A DNA stretch of 64,000 nt from NCBI GenBank assembly GCA_037349105.1, contig JAYJMM010000009.1:3885001-3949000 (forward strand). Reading direction: 5' to 3'. The position numbers and the translations under genes are program-made. The notes beneath the pieces were generated by a model that searched no databases, had not been told where the DNA came from, and saw only the letters and a list, made by a program, of their open reading frames with translations. Below, one piece after another: positions 53,801 to 63,321 of the stretch (the first letter of the stretch is position 1; each line of letters begins with the position of its first letter). The stretch comes from Limnomonas spitsbergensis (Eukaryota > Chlorophyta > Chlorophyceae > Chlamydomonadales).

Positions 53801-56800
53801 TGAGGACTTGAATGGGCCGGTGAGGCAGCTAGGCAAAAGAGGTTTGCAGATGGAGGGCAGTGGGGTGGACCAGAGCAGATGGAGGGCAGTGGAGAATGAC
53901 CTGGATAGATGGAGGGCAGTGGGGAATGACCTGGGCAGATGGAGGGCAGAAGGGTGGACTAGGGCAGATGGAGGGCAGTGGGGTGGACCAGGGCAGATGG
54001 AGGGCAGTGGGGTGGACCAAGGCAGATGGAGGGCAGTGGGGTGGACCAGGGCAGATGGAGGGCAGTGGGGTGGACCAGGGCAGATGGAGGGCAGTGGGGA
54101 ATGCCCTGGGCAGATGGAGGGCAGGCGGGTGGACCAGGGCCGATGGAGGGCAGTGGGGTGGACCAGGGCCGATGGAGGGCAGTGGGGAATGACCTGGGCA
54201 GATGGAGGGCAGTGGGGTGAACCAGGGCAGATGGAGGGCAGTGGGGAATGACCTGGGCAGATGGAGGGCAGTGGGGTGGACCAGGGCCGATGGAGGGCAG
54301 TGGGGTGGACCAGGGCAGATGGAGGGCAGTGGGGTGGACCAGGGCAGATGGAGGGCAGAAGGGTGGACCAGGGCAAATGGAGGGCAGTGGGGTGGACCCG
54401 GGCAGATGGAGGGCAGTGGGGTGGACGAGGGCCGATGGAGGGCAGTGGGGTGGACCAGGGCCGATGGAGGGCAGTGGGGTGGACCAGGGCCGATGGAGGG
54501 CAGTGGGGTGGACCAGGGCCGATGGAGGGCAGTGGGGTGGACCAGGGCAGATGGACGGCAGTGGGGTGGACCAGGGCAGATTGAGGGCAGTGGGGTGGAC
54601 CAGGGCAAATGGAGGGCAGTGGGGTGGACCAGGGCAGATGGAGGGCAGTGGGGTGGACCAGGGCCGATGGAGGGCAGTGGGGTGGACCAGGGCCGATGGA
54701 GGGCAGTGGGGTGGACCAGGGCAGATGGAGGGCAGTGGGGTGGACCAGGGCAGATGGAGGGCAGTGGGGTGGACCAGGGCAGATGGAGGGCAGTGGGGTG
54801 GACCAGGGCCGATGGAGGGCAGTGGGGTGGACCAGGGCCGATGGAGGGCAGTGGGGTGGACCAGGGCCGATGGAGGGCAGTGGGGTGGACCAGGGCCGAT
54901 GGAGGGCAGTGGGGTGGACCAGGGCAGATGGACGGCAGTGGGGTGGACCAGGGCAGATTGAGGGCAGTGGGGTGGACCAGGGCAGATGGAGGGCAGTGGG
55001 GTGGACCAGGGCAGATGGACGGCAGTGGGGTGGACCAGGGCCGATGGAGGGCAGTGGGGTGGACCTGGGCAGATGGACGGCAGTGGGGTGGACCTGGGCA
55101 GATGGAGGGCAGTGGGGTGGACCAGGGCAGATTGAGGGCAGTGGGGTGGACCAGGGCAGATGGAGGGCAGTGGGGTGGACCAGGGCAGATGGACGGCAGT
55201 GGGGTGGACCAGGGCAGATGGAGGGCAGTGGGGTGGACCTGGGCAGATGGAGGGCAGTGGGGTGGACCAGGGCAGATGGACGGCAGTGGGGTGGACCCGG
55301 GCAGATGGAGGGCAGTGGGGTGGACCAGGGCCGATGGAGGGCAGTGGGGTGGACCAGGGCCGATGAAGGGCAGTGGGGTGGACCAGGGCCGATGGAGGGC
55401 AGTGGGGTGGACCAGGGCCGATGGAGGGCAGTGGGGTGGACCAGGGCAGATGGACGGCAGTGGGGTGGACCAGGGCAGATTGAGGGCAGTGGGGTGGACC
55501 AGGGCAGATGGAGGGCAGTGGGGTGGACCAGGGCAGATGGACGGCAGTGGGGTGGACCAGGGCCGATGGAGGGCAGTGGGGTGGACCTGGGCAGATGGAC
55601 GGCAGTGGGGTGGACCTGGGCAGATGGAGGGCAGTGGGGTGGACCAGGGCAGATGGAGGGCAGTGGGGTGGACCAGGGCAGATGGAGGGCAGTGGGGTGG
55701 ACCAGGGCCGATGGAGGGCAGTGGGGTGGACCTGGGCAGATGGACGGCAGTGGGGTGGACCAGGGCCGATGGAGGGCAGTGGGGTGGACCAGGGCCGATG
55801 GAGGGCAGTGGGGTGGACCAGGGCAGATGGAGGGCAGTGGGGTGGACCAGGGCAGATGGAGGGCAGTGGGGTGGACCAGGGCAGATGGAGGGCAGTGGGG
55901 TGGACCAGGGCCGATGGAGGGCAGTGGGGTGGACCAGGGCAGATGGAGGGCAGTGGGGTGGACCAGGGCCAATTTAAAACAAATGTGTGCAGCACGAGAA
56001 CCATTGCGTGCTGCAAAGGCCCTAGCTCGAAGTGACACCACAATATCAATGTACGGTATGGTGGAAGTTATTCTTCCAGTCCCGTATGGCAAATACACCT
56101 GAGCCCTGAACCCTTTCAAACCCCAAGCTCATGTGCCTAACGCTCTGAACCCTGAGCCCTGTCACCTCCAGGGCGTCTAACGCTGCGGTATTTTGAACTC
56201 ACCACTCCCCCCCCCCTCCTCATACCATTCTGCCTCTAGGGTACCGTACTGGAATCCCCTGATGAGAAACACAAATATGCACTTATTAACTAAATCCTAC
56301 ACCATATAATATATGTATGTACACTGCTACCCTAAGCCAGGCTTATAGGTTATACATCTTATCTGTTGTACTTCATGTTATATACCGTACCGGTTTATCA
56401 TCTTATATCCTAGTACCGGTATTATTCCAGCGCAAAAGTCGTAAATCAAGCAAAAATGCATGGCGCATGCGCAGCTGGCTGAAGCACTGTCCCTCCACGA
56501 CGCTTCGGCTGCGCACACAGCCAAGCTGCAGCGGGACCAGCGGGATGTGCTCGCACGTAAGGTAGGTGTTTTGGCACGTCGGGTAGGCGTTTTAGGACTT
56601 AAAGTAGGTGGACTGAGGGTGCCAGGTAGACTTGTGCCATTCAGAAATTTATTTCTTAGCCCGTTTCAATAGTGTGATGATGATGTTCTGTTCAGTGGTG
56701 CCAAGGTTTGTCCGCACCAAGCTTGTCATGGTGTGATGCACAGGGGCTTTTGCAACCCAGCTTCTATTGATTGATGCTGTATTCTTAATTAATTAACACT

Positions 56801-59800
56801 TTTGGCATGGGGAGTTTTACAAGGGGGGGGACCCTGCTTTTCTGGGGGGGGACCCTGCATTGATTGATTGATGCTGGCCTGCACTGGAGGAGTGGAGGTA
56901 TTATTTAGTTGTGTTTGCAGGAAAAGTGTGGGTGAAAGAGCTAGGGTTTGGTGAGGGTTCCCCTCCCTCCCCCCATTAAACTGACTTCTTCCCTCTCCCA
57001 CGTCTGATGAGGAGGAAGATCGGCGGAACCAGCCCGTGGCCGTGGGCCGTGGGGCTCACTGTCCTGCAGGCTGGGCGCAGGACTGTCACTCTAGATCATC
57101 TGGCCGAAGCCAGGATTCAGTTGTAGCATCATCTGGACATCTGGTCGAATCCAGGATCACTAAGGAAATACTGTTATGCTGCGGCTGGTTCACTCCTATT
57201 TCACTCTAGATCATCTGGCCAAAACCAGGATTCAGTTGTAGCATCATCTGGACATCTGGTCGAATCCAGGATCACAAAGGCAATACTGTTATGCTGCGGC
57301 TGGTCCACTCCTATTTCACTCTAGATCATCTGGCCAAAACCAGGATTCAGTTGTAGCATCATCTGGACATCTGGTCGAATCCAGGATCACAAAGGCAATA
57401 CTGTTATGCTGCACCTGGTCCACTCCTATTTCACTCTAGATCATCTGGCCAAAACCAGGATTTAGTTGTAGCATCATCTGGACATCTGGTCGAATCCAGG
57501 ATCACAAAGGCAATACTGTAATGCTGCGGCTGGTTTATGCCTATTTCATTCTAGATCATCTGGCCGAAGCCAGGATTCAGTTGTAGCATCATCTGGACAT
57601 CTGGTCGAATCCAGGATCACAAAGGCAATACTGTTATGCTGCGGCTGGTTTATGCCTATTTCATTCTAGATCATCTGGCCGAAGCCAGGATTCAGTTGTA
57701 GCATCATCTGGGCATCTGATCAAATCCAGGATCACTAAGGAAATACTGTTATGCTGCGGCTGGTTTATGCCTATTGCACTCCTGGCCCTATATCCCCCTC
57801 GGTAGTAAAAATGCATGCTGTAGACATGGGTCACGGCGCAGTCGTGGACTTGGCCTCAGCGCATTTACAAATGAAGACAGTTGTTAACGCAATTAATCTG
57901 TTAGCACGATTTAAAGCAGACTTATCAGAAGGAGAAACAATCTCAAACTGTATAAAACCTATCAAAAAAACATCGAATACAAATCCCATGCCGCGCTGAT
58001 GTCTTGACCCTGACGCCCCTTGGGGGCGTAGTTTGTTTTCTACGTATGAAACGTTCTGGACGTGGCCTTGGCCCATGCCTTGCTGCTCCTTAACCCTCAC
58101 GCCCCTGAGAGACATAGTTTCCTCTCTTCCTTACTATGTTTGTCAATATGTGACCTGAGGCTGCCCCCCGGATCCTCGCCAGGTGGAGCGAGACCAGCAT
58201 GCAGCTGCGCTTCAAAAAAAACTGGATGCGGCAAATGAGCGGCTGGGGGCCCATGAGAGGGTAGGTTCAGGTGTGAAGCTTGTGTGGGGCAGGGTTGTGG
58301 AGGTATGGAGCGTATGTGTGGACAAAGTGGAGGTATGAAACAATTACATGAGAGACATATGTGTTTTTTTGTAGAGGCTTGAAGTAATGTATGATAGGTG
58401 TGGAGGTATGGAGCCGTTAGTGTGACAGTTGTGTGGAGGTAGAGGGCAGGTCACACCTGATGGCTGTGGGCCAGCTGCTGCTGCTTTCTTTCCTTCCCAT
58501 AAGGGGGGGGGGGGCTTCCACGCTCCGCCCTCAACCATATGGGGCCGAATCCGCAATGCTGCGAACCCAGATTGTTTATTTAGAGTGACCTTAATTGAGT
58601 GTGTGGCTGACCGTCCAACCCTTGAAAACCTGAGAAGTGACCACGAAAAACAGCCCAGATGCGCTTGTGGCCCTCGTCGTCTGGAGAGAAAAGGCGAGCA
58701 GGAACAGGACGTGTACACAGGGGGGCAATACCGGCAATTCAAGCAGAAGACTGAGGTTTGAAATGAGGCGATTCTGAACCCTTCAAATGTTAAGAGCCCT
58801 GAACCCAGAAAATCGTAAGGGCCCTGAACCCTCAAATCTAAAGAGCCCTGAACCCTCATAATCCTTAGCGCCTTAAACCTTGTTCATCGTTCGGCGATGC
58901 AACCAGGAGTATAGCTATCTCCGAGCTGCAGCGCTTTGTTAAGAGCCGAGCCAACTTCAAACGCTCCACCATCCCTTACCATTCACTAAATCTCCATGAC
59001 CCCTTGACCACCTCAAGGGATTGAGGTTCGTGCCGTGCAGTTTGAGAGACGGATGCTGGCTCTGAGGCAGCACAAGGCCAAACCCTAAAACGTGGACACC
59101 AAACCCTGCAATGTTGACCTTGTACTGTCCACCTGTGCCTCCCTGTTGTACCCCCCTCTTCTCCAATTCACATGCCCCCCCCCCCCTCTTGAACCCCCTT
59201 CTTCTCCCATTCACATGTCCCCCCCCCCCCTCTTGTACCCCCTTCTTCTCCCATTCACATGTCCCACCCCCCTCTTGTACCCCCTTCTTCTCCCATTCAC
59301 ATGCCCCCCCCCCGTCTTGTACCCCCTTCTTCTCCCATTCGCATGCCCCCCCCCCCTCCTCTTGTACCCCCTTCTTCTCCAATTCACATGCCCCCCCCCC
59401 TCCTCTTGTACCCCCTTCTTCTCCCATTCACAAGCCCCCCCCCCCCTCTTGTACCCCCTTCTTCTCCCATTCACAAGCCCCCCCCCCCCTCTTGTACCCC
59501 CTTCTTCTCCCATTCACATGCCCCCCCCCCCTCTTGTACCCCCTTCTTCTCCCATTCACACCCCCCCCCTCTTGTACCCCCTTCTTCTCCCATTCACATG
59601 CCCACCCCCTCTTGTACCCCCTTCTTCTCCCATTCACATGCCCCCCCCCTCTTGTACCCCCTTCTTCTCCCATTCACATGCCCCCCCCCTCTTGTATCCC
59701 CTTCTTCTCTCATTCACATGCCCCCCCCCCCCCTCTTGTACCCCCTTCTTCTCCCATTCACATGCCCCCCCCCTCTTGTACCCCCTTCTTCTCCCATTCA

Positions 59801-62800
59801 CATGCCCCCCCCCCCCTCGATGCAGAGTATTAAAGGAAGTGAGGCTGATGCATCGCAGCTAGAGGGCCGTCTGCTGGCTCTGAGACAGCGCAACGCAGCC
59901 CTGGAGAAGGCGCTGGCTGTGGAGAGGGTGGCTGGAGAGAAGGCCAGGCTGCAGGTGAGTGGTAATGGGGGCGAGGAAAGGGTGCATGTGAGTGGTGGTG
60001 CAACGCAGCCCTGAAGAAGGCGCTGGCTGTGGAGGGGGTGGCAGGAGAGAAGGCCAGGCTGCAGGTGAGTGGTAATGGGGATTGGGGACGAGGAAAGGGT
60101 GCATGTGAGTGGTGGTGCAACGCAGCCCTGAAGAAGGCGCTGGCTGTGGAGGGGGTGGTAGGAGAGAGGGCCAGGCTGCAGGTAAGTGGTAATGGGGATT
60201 GGGGACGAGGAAAGGGTGCATGTGAGTGGTGGTGCAACGCAGCCCTGAAGAAGGCGCTGGCTGTGGAGGGGGTGGCAGGAGAGAGGGCCAGGCTGCAGGT
60301 AAGTGGTAATGGGGATTGGGGACGAGGAAAGGGTGCATGTGAGTGGTGGTGCAACGCAGCCCTGAAGAAGGCGCTGGCTGTGGAGGGGGTGGCAGGAGAG
60401 AGGGCCAGGCTGCAGGTGAGTGGTAATGGGGATTGGGGACGAGGAAAGGGTGCATGTGAGTGGTGGTGCAACGCACCCCTGAAGAAGGCGCTGGCTGTGG
60501 AGGGGGTGGCAGGAGAGAAGGCCAGGCTGCAGGTCAGGGGTGACTTGGGTCACAAGGATGCCTAACATACGGTATACATTAAGTGATGCACAAACACACA
60601 CTCTTCCTCCCGACCTTTACTTTCCGCTTAACATTAAATGCCCCCCCCCCACACCCCTCTTGCTCCGAGACCTGCCAGCTGAAATAGTTGGTGGAGGTGC
60701 TTGCATCTGTGATGAACCCTGTCCTCCCATGTCTCCCCTCCCCCCCCTTCCTCCCAACCTCATGTTTTCTCATCACCTCCCTCACTCTCCCATCGCCAGA
60801 CCAGCCAGCTGGAGGAAGAGGTGGCGATGATTGTCTCAAATGATCATTCCTTATTCCCCTGGGTCCGCTTCCTCGCCAGGGTCCGCTTCCTTGCACCCTG
60901 TTTACTTCCTACCCCCCTCTCCCCCTCACTCCCAGACCTGCCAGCCAAAGCAGGTGGAGGTGCTGGTATATGTGATGCACCCTTTCCTTCCACCCCCCCT
61001 CTTCCACCCTGGGATCCCCTTCCTCCCACAGTCCTCCCCCCCCCCACTTACTCCCCCCTTTCTTCTAGACCTGCCAGCTGGAGGAAGAGGTGGAGGTGCT
61101 CGTCTCAGTGATTAACCAGACCGATGCCCTATCCCACCTAGTAGCCACAAACCACACAGCAACAGCAGCAAAACAACCACACCAGCCGCCGCCACCACAG
61201 CAGCAGCAGCAGGCCCGAGAGCAGGCAGCGCCGGTGGTACTGCCGCCACCGCGTAGGAAGACCTCTCTTTCTGCAGCAGCTCCGCCAGCTGGCGGATCCG
61301 GATCTAGATCCAGGATCTCCCGAGCGCCCTCGGCCCGCCCCGGCGGCCAAGCGACGGCGACCGGAAAGGGGGGCGGCATCGGGCGGCGGCCGTTGCTGAC
61401 AGCCACCACCGCCGCCGCTCTGTCATCTGTGGCACGCGGGGCAGCTGTAGAGAGCACAGGTGGGAGTCTGGGAGGCGGAGGTGGAGCAGCTATTGAGCGC
61501 CCCCCGTTCAACCTGGGCAGGGACCGGACGGCCTCCCCGCCCATAACGAGAGCTGCGGAGCGCACGGGTGACTTGCTATTTGACGATCGCCAAGAAGCTC
61601 AGTCGCACCAGAGGCAGCTGCAACACCCCCGGGAGTATCTGCCGCAGGACTACGAGCAGGAGCAGGGTCGCAGCCGGTCACCGTCTCAGCGGACAGACTA
61701 CCAGCATGTGAGTCAGCAGTTTTATATGACTGGATCAATATAGATCTAGCAGGATCTAGAAGTGAGGATATAGATTTAGCAGGATCTGGTAGTGAGGATG
61801 TAGATCTAGCAGGATCTAGTAATGAGGATATAGTAGGAAAACAGCCAGTCACTGTCTCAGCGGACAGGCAACTAACAGGTGAGTTAGCAGTTGGCGTGTA
61901 ATGAGGATCTAGGAAGATCGATTAATGAGGACGTAGATCTAGCAGGATCTAGAAATGAATATATAGATCTAGCAGGATCTTGTAATGAGGATATAGATCT
62001 AGCAGGATCTAGTAGTGAGGATAAGGTAGGATCACAGCCGGTCACCGTCTCAGCGGACAGGCAACCAACAGGTGAGTCAGCACATGTGTGTCATAAGGAT
62101 CTAGGAGGATCTAGTCATGAGGATCTAGCAGGATATAGCAGGATATAGCAGGATGTAGTAGGATGATAGCCGGTCTCCGTCTCATTGGATGGCAGACCAG
62201 CAGGTGAGTCAGCACCTCTATCCAGCGGGATCTAGCAAGATCTAGCAAGATGGCTGCCGACCTCCGGGTAGATCAAGATGCTTTCACTGCGGCATGCTGT
62301 GTTCATTGACTGATGAAGGTGAACCTGATTGTGAACCTGATTGTGGTCCTGATTGTGATGAATGGTATGCATTCCACAAGGGTTGCAGGACCTACTTTTA
62401 CCACATTAAGAGTTTACTGTACCGGTATGTCATGTCTCTGCTCCCCCCAGTTCTTACTTTTAGCTGCAGAAGTTTACCGTAGGTTTGCTTTGTCTTCCCT
62501 CATGATTCACGTTCTCTGCGGTTCAGGGATCCATGAGCATGAGCTAATGAGGGTTTGTGTCGACCCCAGTTTAGGGTTTTCAGTCATAACTTCAGAGTTT
62601 TGGTCTGGATAACTTGCCATGTGAATGCCTTGAGGACAGCATTAAGATAAATCGTGTTTTCATACCCGAGGGAAGGCAAATCAAATATACAGTTGCTCCA
62701 GACCCCCCCTCCCCGTCTGCGTACCCTCCCTCCCTGTCTGGCCCCCCCCCACCGCCTTCCTCTTGCCTGCCTCCTCCTCAGGGACCACGACTGCTGCTCC

Positions 62801-63321
62801 TGAGCCCCCAATCCCAACCGCTGAAATCCGCCTCCAGGACCCCTCCGAGCATTGTACGGGAGCCCACAGCTCATGCCTCCGGCACCGCTGCCACCCCTCC
62901 CACCTACTTCTCCACCACCGCCTTCCGACTCAGCAACAAGAACAGCAGCAACAGCGGCGGGGGTAACAGCAGGAGCAACAACAGCAACAACGACAGCGTG
63001 AGCAACATCGGCAGCAACAACAACAACATCAGCAGCAGCAACAAGAACAACAACATCTGCAACAACAGGAACGATGGCGCATGGACTTCGGTTGGTGCCG
63101 CATCAATGAGTTTCGGCTTTGGCAACCGCGCCTCTGGAGAGGATTTGTTTACTCGGGCCCAGAAACAGCAGCAGCTGCAACAGCAGATGCAGCTGACGTG
63201 GCCATTAAGGTACTGCCGGGCTGCAACCAATGGGCCAAAGAGGATCAAATCCTGTCCCTGGTATATGACCGGTGGCACCAAGTGGCAACAGGCAGCGCTG
63301 GGCATAAACCCTAAACCCTAA
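44648..63321 (+). CDS. Gene K: long coiled-coil protein, twelve-exon model
   Basis: Proposed exons: 44648-44831, 45923-45972, 49150-49297, 49870-50720, 51045-51125, 52638-52706, 53359-53466, 56451-56561, 58183-58260, 59826-59954, 61069-61707, 62782-63321. The sum is 2988 bases, 995 residues, with all phases agreeing. Residues about 128-375 are Ala/Gly/Pro/Ser-rich. Residues about 380-630 are heptad-like and charged (AEMEAEVAQLLRENAELREK, ELDRLREVQASLLVHFRELQ, AEEQRQQTEFEALEKEEAL, LQKKLDAANERLGAHER), a long coiled coil. The C-terminal 380 residues are Gln/Ser/Asn/Pro-rich. It could be a basal-body, cytoskeletal or Golgin-like scaffold, but I recognise no family. Seven consecutive exons (51045 to 61707) are phase 0-0. 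The first exon, the 56451 acceptor and the last exon's end are least certain; additional exons may hide between 53466 and 58183. Confidence 0.6.
45950..48480 (+). repeat. 59-bp minisatellite, about 42 copies, seeded by a gene K donor
   Basis: The array begins at the exon end CCTTGCAGGGACAACTGTGCTG|GTGAGTTGG (45952-45980) and continues as CCTTGCAGACACAGCTGTGTTG|CATTTGATTG with a fixed 59-base period. The first few units keep GTGAGT or GTGAAT, later ones have lost the GT. Each unit also carries GTTAGGGTCCAGG and GTTAAACCCT. One sub-block recurs within the array: the variant units with GTTATACCCTCGGCCTTGTATGC (about 47420, 48070, 48200) suggest larger block duplications. Confidence 0.93.
48481..49149 (+). 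other. Gene K intron beyond the 59-bp array
   Basis: Diverged array units to about 48730, then unique sequence and a C-run (49100-49118) followed by an AC repeat just before the acceptor TGTGTGCAG at 49149. No exon recognised. Confidence 0.5.
49870..50720 (+). CDS. Gene K exon 4 (Ala-rich region into coiled coil)
   Basis: Acceptor CCCTTTCAG|AC follows a phase-1 exon; 283 codons run to GCGGAGCGG|GTGAGA. Sequence is Gly/Ala repeats (GTGAGADAGADAGAGAS), Ala/Pro/Ser-rich disorder, then helical RLSVKAEAALRAEMEAEVAQ. The frame stays open to 50774 past the donor; the downstream coiled-coil exons argue for splicing. Confidence 0.65.
50721..52637 (+). other. Gene K introns 4 and 5 with exon 5 between them
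   Basis: Apart from exon 51045-51125, these hold an alternating CATG run (50934-50952), a copy of the exon 5 end at 51536-51558 (GTCAGGGAGCTGCAGCTGGGGTG), a 21-bp GCAGTACGGATACC array (51785-51935), and a diverged 120-130-base unit with CCTACAGCGCCA and CCATGCCTA (four copies, 52120-52600). Confidence 0.55.
52707..53140 (+). repeat. GTGTGACCACCAGTG array at a gene K donor
   Basis: Exon 6 ends ACACAG|GTGTGACCACCAGTGTGGGG. That donor with its downstream bases is repeated about a dozen times with spacing 35-60 (TGCAAGTGTGACCACCAG, TGCAGGTGTGACCACCAG). Reading frames of 119-180 codons on the minus strand are artefacts. Confidence 0.85.
53207..53260 (+). pseudogene. Decayed copy of the start of gene K exon 7
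   Basis: AACTCCGTTGATAGCTGTCTAGGTCAAGGCGGCG mirrors the exon start at 53359 (CAGCTCCGTTTTGAGCTGTCTGAGTCGAGGCGGCG) but has a stop. A matching decayed copy of the exon end plus donor is at 53623-53663, so exon 7 is flanked by copies of both of its edges. Confidence 0.7.
53850..55975 (+). repeat. 29-bp minisatellite, about 73 copies
   Basis: The unit GCAGATGGAGGGCAGTGGG|GTGGACCAGG has period 29 with few variants (CAGATGGACGG, CCGATGGAGG, CAGATTGAGG, GGGAATGACCTGG). As 29 is not a multiple of three, a frame cycles through all phases every 87 bases; the unit has no stop in any phase on either strand, producing overlapping open frames up to 897 codons. It lies in the intron after gene K exon 7. 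Confidence 0.96.
56451..56610 (+). CDS. Gene K exon 8 (56451-56561) with triplicated donor
   Basis: The coiled-coil frame AQLAEALSLHDASAAHTAKLQRDQRDVLARK ends at CGTAAG|GTAGGT (56561). A stop at 56442 in this frame requires an acceptor after it; AATCAAG at 56450 is weak, while the better ATTATTCCAG at 56430 gives the wrong frame. The last 21 bases with donor recur twice more by 56610 (GGCACGTCGG|GTAGGC, GGACTTAAA|GTAGGT). Confidence 0.45.
57090..57785 (+). repeat. 115-bp tandem repeat, six copies
   Basis: TCTAGATCATCTGGCC recurs at 57090, 57205, 57320, 57435, 57550 and 57665, exactly 115 apart, with few changes. No coding sense; it lies in the intron before gene K exon 9. I could not tie its unit to a flanking exon. 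Confidence 0.92.
57786..59825 (+). other. Gene K introns around exon 9
   Basis: Apart from exon 58183-58260 there is a short Arg/Lys-poor frame (57812-57999) with no support, two units with ACGCCCCTTGGGGGCGTAG-type palindromes (58008-58030, 58098-58120), a decayed copy of the exon 10 interior with an acceptor (59030-59088, TGCAG|TTTGAGAGACGGATGCTGG) and the pyrimidine array below. Confidence 0.5.
59150..59820 (+). repeat. Pyrimidine minisatellite at the gene K exon 10 acceptor
   Basis: About 15 units of CCCCCTTCTTCTCCCATTCACATG followed by a variable C run (7-13) and CTCTTGTA, period 40-46. It stops at the acceptor GATGCAG at 59825. It is an enlarged polypyrimidine tract with an ACAT-type spacer. 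Frames of 240-256 codons through it are artefacts. Confidence 0.93.
59826..59954 (+). CDS. Gene K exon 10 (coiled coil)
   Basis: 43 codons, including LEGRLLALRQRNAALEKALA and ending KARLQ|GTGAGT. An internal acceptor CATCGCAG|CTAGAG at 59858 would give a 32-codon form, and the decayed copy at 59030 starts at the equivalent point. Confidence 0.65.
59945..60540 (+). repeat. 117-bp array carrying exon 10 ends
   Basis: After a 110-base first step the unit repeats four times at exactly 117 bases (GCAG at 60061, 60178, 60295, 60412, 60529). Each has 65 bases of exon 10 (AALKKALAVEGVAGERARLQ) followed by GTGAGT or GTAAGT. The frame is open across the array (60029-60565) because 117 is a multiple of three. 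The last copy has GTCAGG in place of the donor. Confidence 0.9.
60655..61068 (+). repeat. Three decayed copies of the exon 11 acceptor
   Basis: GACCTGCCAG|CTGAAATAG (60668), GACCAGCCAG|CTGGAGGAAGAGGTGGCG (about 60800) and GACCTGCCAG|CCAAAGCAGGTGGAGGTGCTGG (about 60935) precede the real GACCTGCCAG|CTGGAGGAAGAGGTGGAGG at 61078. Spacing is about 135 bases and each is preceded by a C-rich tract. The first has a stop at once; the others run into intron. Confidence 0.85.
61069..61707 (+). CDS. Gene K exon 11
   Basis: 213 codons from TCQLEEEVEVLVSVINQTDA through Gln, Pro and Gly-rich sequence to QRTDYQH|GTGAGT. Acceptors at 61068 (TTCTAG) and 61077 (GCCAG) are both phase 0. The long non-repetitive open frame and both consensus splice sites make it a good exon. 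Confidence 0.72.
61690..62270 (+). repeat. Array of exon 11 ends and GATCTAGCAG units
   Basis: The exon end GTCTCAGCGGACAG..CA(G)|GTGAGTCAGCA recurs at about 61850-61885, 62040-62080 and 62178-62212. Between them are 15-30-base units such as GATCTAGCAGGATCTAGTAATGAGGATATA. Confidence 0.85.
62782..63321 (+). CDS. Gene K last exon
   Basis: Acceptor CTCCTCCTCAG follows a pyrimidine tract; phase 0 fits exon 11. 179 codons, Ser/Pro then Asn/Ser-rich (CAGCAACAACA tracts), then QKQQQLQQQMQ, ending NPKP and TAA in a CCCTAAA repeat. A possible donor AG|GTACTG at about 63210 and another open frame downstream (63081-63314) leave the true end uncertain. Confidence 0.5.
   Translation, partial: GPRLLLLSPQSQPLKSASRTPPSIVREPTAHASGTAATPPTYFSTTAFRLSNKNSSNSGGGNSRSNNSNNDSVSNIGSNNNNISSSNKNNNICNNRNDGAWTSVGAASMSFGFGNRASGEDLFTRAQKQQQLQQQMQLTWPLRYCRAATNGPKRIKSCPWYMTGGTKWQQAALGINPKP

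Noticed and set aside
53426..56119. An 897-codon minus-strand frame and several long frames on both strands
   Set aside because: They are the 29-bp minisatellite read in cycling phase; the unit has no stop in any frame, and all frames are equally open.
59092..59862. Pro-rich plus-strand frames resembling a wall glycoprotein
   Set aside because: The C-rich pyrimidine array with variable C runs gives three overlapping Pro/Ser frames; it ends exactly at an acceptor, so it is intronic.
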